Assembly (NCBI GenBank): GCA_031177445.1
Contig: JAPSGP010000107.1
Span: 1-8,297 of the forward strand
Origin: Acidimicrobiia bacterium
Lineage (GTDB): Bacteria; Actinomycetota; Acidimicrobiia; IMCC26256; JACDBD01
Length of the DNA stretch: 8,297 nucleotides
Direction of reading: 5' to 3'
Of this stretch, positions 5,892-8,297 are shown one piece after another. Under the pieces are notes generated by a model, which ran no database searches, was not told the DNA's origin, and worked only from the letters and a program-made list of their open reading frames with translations. Made by a program: the position numbers and the translations under genes. Position 1 is the stretch's first letter, and every line of letters starts with the position of its first letter.

Positions 5892-7139
5892 GTGCCCGCG
5901 ACCCGAGCAAACCTGAGCGCGGACGACGTCTACGCACTCGCCGGCGCCCACTTCAACCCGAGCCATTCGACCCGCGTCGGCGTCGAGGTCGAGTGGCTCG
6001 CCGTCTGCTCCGACGATCCACACGGTCGAGTGCCGATCGACGTCGTCGGCACCGCGGGCTCCGAACTGCCTGCGGGGAGCCGGCTCACGTTCGAACCTGG
6101 TGGCCAGGTCGAGCTCAGCGCGCCACCCCTCCAGGGCATCGGCCCGGCCTGCGCCGCGCTCGCGGCTGACGCCGCGCTGCTGACGAGCCGGCTGGGATCG
6201 CACGGCGTCGGGCTCGTCGGGCTCGGCCTCGACCCTCGTCGAGATCGCAGTCGAGCATTCGCGTCGCCGCGGTACGACGCCATGGAGCAGTACTTCGAGG
6301 CGAACTGTCCGTCCGGTCGCACGATGATGTGCAGCACCGCTGCAGTGCAGGTCAACGTCGATCTCGGTACGACGCCGGAGACAGTTGCAGCTCGCTGGCA
6401 CCGTGCGCACGATCTCGGGCCGACCCTGGCGGCGGCGTTCGCCAACTCGCCGCTCGCCGACGGTGTGCCGAGCGGTTGGAAGTCGCGCCGGCTCGCGGTC
6501 TGGGAGGAGATCGACTCGGGTCGCACCGATCCAGCCGAGCGCGTGCGCCGCGAGCCTGCGCTCGCGTGGGCCGAATACGCGCTCGGCGCGCGTGTGATGC
6601 TGATCCGCCATACCGACGATCGCTATCAGCCGGTACTCGAGCCGCTCACGCTCGCCGAATGGATCGAGCATGGTCACGAGCTCGGGTATCCCACTGCCGA
6701 CGATCTCGAGTACCACCTGACCACCCTGTTCCCGCCGGTGCGGCCGCGAGGGTGGCTCGAGCTCCGCATGATCGACTCGCTCCCGGATCCGTGGTGGCGG
6801 GTCGCGGTGGCGGTGGCGACGACGCTCGTGTGCGACGACGCCGCCGCGGACACGGTCGCCGAGGCGATCGCACCGACCCGGGGTCGATGGCTCGACGCCG
6901 CCCGCCACGGGCTGCAAGTTCGGGCGTTCGAACACTCGGCGCGCGTGTGCTTCGAGGCCGCACTGGCGGCGATGGTCCGCCTGGGCACCGACGCCGCGAC
7001 CGTGCTCGCGGTCGAGGCCTTCGCCGAGCGGTACGTCGAGCGGCAACGGACCCCGGCCGACGACCGCCTGGCCGCCTGGGCGGAGTCCGGCGCACTCTTT
7101 CCCGAGCCCGACGCCTTCGCGGAGGCCACATGGGCGTGA
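5892..7139 (+). CDS. egtA: Glutamate-cysteine ligase EgtA (ergothioneine biosynthesis)
   Basis: ATP-dependent ligase joining L-glutamate and L-cysteine to gamma-glutamylcysteine, the sulfur donor used by EgtB in actinobacterial ergothioneine synthesis. 415 aa from GTG 5892, near the usual length for the GCS2/EgtA group. Visible conserved blocks: VGVEVEWLAV (29-38) with metal/substrate-type acidic residues E32 and E34; RLTFEPGGQVELS (64-76); the RTMMCSTAAVQVNVDLG block; NSPLADGVPSGWKSRRLAVW; and PPVRPRGWLELRMIDSLPD in the C-terminal half. GTG 5892 is chosen over GTG 5823 because the extra 23 codons lose the third-position G/C bias and the small ORF occupies that stretch with better coding statistics. 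No strong Shine-Dalgarno precedes 5892, in keeping with coupling to the small ORF ending 2 nt earlier. It overlaps egtB at its 3' end. The adjacent egtB makes EgtA a firmer call than a general glutathione-type GshA. Confidence 0.92.
   Translation: MPATRANLSADDVYALAGAHFNPSHSTRVGVEVEWLAVCSDDPHGRVPIDVVGTAGSELPAGSRLTFEPGGQVELSAPPLQGIGPACAALAADAALLTSRLGSHGVGLVGLGLDPRRDRSRAFASPRYDAMEQYFEANCPSGRTMMCSTAAVQVNVDLGTTPETVAARWHRAHDLGPTLAAAFANSPLADGVPSGWKSRRLAVWEEIDSGRTDPAERVRREPALAWAEYALGARVMLIRHTDDRYQPVLEPLTLAEWIEHGHELGYPTADDLEYHLTTLFPPVRPRGWLELRMIDSLPDPWWRVAVAVATTLVCDDAAADTVAEAIAPTRGRWLDAARHGLQVRAFEHSARVCFEAALAAMVRLGTDAATVLAVEAFAERYVERQRTPADDRLAAWAESGALFPEPDAFAEATWA
7121..7125 (+). promoter_or_regulatory. 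Ribosome binding site for egtB
   Basis: GGAGG within the end of egtA lies 4 nt before ATG 7130 and 10 nt before GTG 7136. It supports a start here without fully deciding between the two codons. Confidence 0.5.
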
Positions 7140-8297
7140 CCGTCGACGTCCGTGCACAAGTCGCCGGCGAGCTCGATTCGGCGCGAGCGCGCACGCTGGC
7201 GCTGCTGGCGCCGCTCGACGATACCGCGCTCACCGGCCAGGTCTCCCCACTGATGTCGCCGCTCGTGTGGGATCTCGCGCACGTCGGCCATTACGAGGAG
7301 CTGTGGCTGCTTCGCAACGTCGCCGGCGCACCGCCCACCGACGTGCTCTACGACGACGTCTACGACGCCTTCCGCCACCCGCGCGCGGAGCGGCCGGCGT
7401 TGCCGATCCTCGGCCCCGCCGACGCCCGGCGGTTCGTCTCCGACGTCAGGGCCCGCGTGCTCGATGTGCTCGCGACGGTCGATCTCGCCCGGGGCGACCG
7501 GCTGCTCCGGGACGGCTTCGTCTACGGGATGGTTGCCCAACACGAGCACCAGCACGACGAGACGATGCTCGCCACGCTCCAGCTCATGGAGGACTTCGTG
7601 CACCCCGATGCCGACGACTGGCACCCGCGAGCGGTGCCACCGTCGCTGCAGGCGTCGATCGAGATCGACCGCGGCGGGTTCGTCATGGGCACCGACGATC
7701 CGTGGGCCCTCGACAACGAGCGGCCCGCGCGCGATCGGGAGCTCCCGGCGTTCCGCATCGATCGTGCGCCCGTCACCAACCGCGACTACCAGGAGTTCGT
7801 CGACAGTGGCGGCTACGACGAGCCCCGGGTGTGGGATCCGCGCGGGTGGTCGTGGCGCCGGAACGCGGGTCTCGAGGCCCCCCAGTTCTGGGCGCGCGAG
7901 GGAGCACGGTCGTGGTCCCGGGTCCGCTACGGGCGCCGGGAACCGATCCCGGCGGACGAGCCGGTCCAGCACGTGTGTTGGTACGAAGCCGACGCGTTCG
8001 CGCGCTGGGCGGGGACGCGGCTCCCGACCGAGATCGAGTGGGAGCGCGCCGCGCTCGTAGCGCGAGAAACGAACGGGCAGTGGGACCACGGGGTGTGGGA
8101 GTGGACGGCCTCGGACTTCCGCGGCCATCCGGGGTTCGAGGCGTTCCCGTACCGCGAGTACTCCGAGGTGTTCTTCGGGCCCGAGTACAAGGTGCTCCGC
8201 GGCGGCTCGTGGGCCACGCATCCCCTCGTGCACCGGCTCAGCTTCCGCAACTGGGACTATCCGATCCGGCGTCAGATCTTTGCCGGGTTCCGCTGCG
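7130..8297 (+). CDS. egtB: Hercynine oxygenase / sulfoxide synthase EgtB (3' end outside window)
   Basis: Non-heme iron enzyme that uses O2 to join gamma-glutamylcysteine to hercynine, forming the sulfoxide precursor of ergothioneine. 389 codons are visible. A DinB-like N-terminal domain (about 15-145) carries WDLAHVGHYEELWLL, with H51 as first iron ligand, and AQHEHQHDET, with H138 and H142 as the other two. FRHPRAERP holds R85 and R88, spaced like the gamma-glutamylcysteine-binding arginines of mycobacterial EgtB. The formylglycine-generating-enzyme-like domain (about 170 onward) has GGFVMGTDDPWALDNERPAR, RLPTEIEWERAA, VWEWTASDF, VLRGGSWATH and FRNWDYPIRRQIFAGFR. There D376 and R380 match the spacing of the substrate-contact Asp/Arg pair. 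About 40 residues usual between EWERAA and VWEWT are missing. ATG 7130 puts H51 at the usual number; GTG 7136, giving a GTGA overlap with egtA, is possible. egtC/egtD would be expected downstream, outside the window. Confidence 0.93.
   Translation, partial: MGVTVDVRAQVAGELDSARARTLALLAPLDDTALTGQVSPLMSPLVWDLAHVGHYEELWLLRNVAGAPPTDVLYDDVYDAFRHPRAERPALPILGPADARRFVSDVRARVLDVLATVDLARGDRLLRDGFVYGMVAQHEHQHDETMLATLQLMEDFVHPDADDWHPRAVPPSLQASIEIDRGGFVMGTDDPWALDNERPARDRELPAFRIDRAPVTNRDYQEFVDSGGYDEPRVWDPRGWSWRRNAGLEAPQFWAREGARSWSRVRYGRREPIPADEPVQHVCWYEADAFARWAGTRLPTEIEWERAALVARETNGQWDHGVWEWTASDFRGHPGFEAFPYREYSEVFFGPEYKVLRGGSWATHPLVHRLSFRNWDYPIRRQIFAGFRC

Noticed and set aside
5787..7157. 456-codon minus-strand open frame opposite egtA
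   Set aside because: Antisense of a clearly conserved egtA; no motif or ribosome site supports it.
6674..8233. 519-codon minus-strand open frame opposite egtB
   Set aside because: Antisense shadow of egtB, whose catalytic residues and family blocks are intact on the plus strand.

Overview
This is a GC-rich window with very strong G/C preference at third codon positions, tight gene packing and ATGA-type overlaps. It is most likely from an actinobacterium. The clearest lineage marker is an egtA-egtB pair of actinobacterial type; I cannot name the genus from sequence alone. Every part of the window is coding or short intergenic sequence. There is no gene-free stretch longer than 45 bases, and I saw no tRNA, rRNA, CRISPR array, insertion sequence or phage gene.

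Layout: two divergent gene blocks meet at about position 3450. The minus-strand block reads, in transcription order: a GT4 glycosyltransferase (3450-2284), an Opu-type ABC permease (2259-1555), a second Opu-type permease overlapping it by 4 nt (1558-794), and a substrate-binding protein (761 to beyond the left edge). The plus-strand block reads: a second, different GT4 glycosyltransferase (3449-4591), an Opu-type ABC ATPase with tandem CBS domains (4637-5818), a 24-codon small ORF (5815-5889), egtA (5892-7139) and egtB (7130 to beyond the right edge). Spacing in both blocks is that of operons.

How it fits together: the ATPase, two permeases and binding protein make one complete quaternary-amine (glycine betaine/osmoprotectant-like) ABC importer. 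Its parts are split between two divergent transcription units. The ATPase sits in the same apparent operon as egtA and egtB, which start ergothioneine assembly (gamma-glutamylcysteine synthesis and sulfoxide formation on hercynine). Ergothioneine is itself a histidine betaine, and its known bacterial importer EgtUV belongs to the Opu-like transporter group. The most interesting reading is therefore that this transporter handles ergothioneine, hercynine or another betaine tied to the pathway. This is inference from context.

Two other points stand out. The two glycosyltransferases start on opposite strands from one shared CATG tetranucleotide, leaving no intergenic room. A small ORF with a near-perfect Shine-Dalgarno ends 2 nt before the weakly led GTG start of egtA and looks like a coupling leader peptide.
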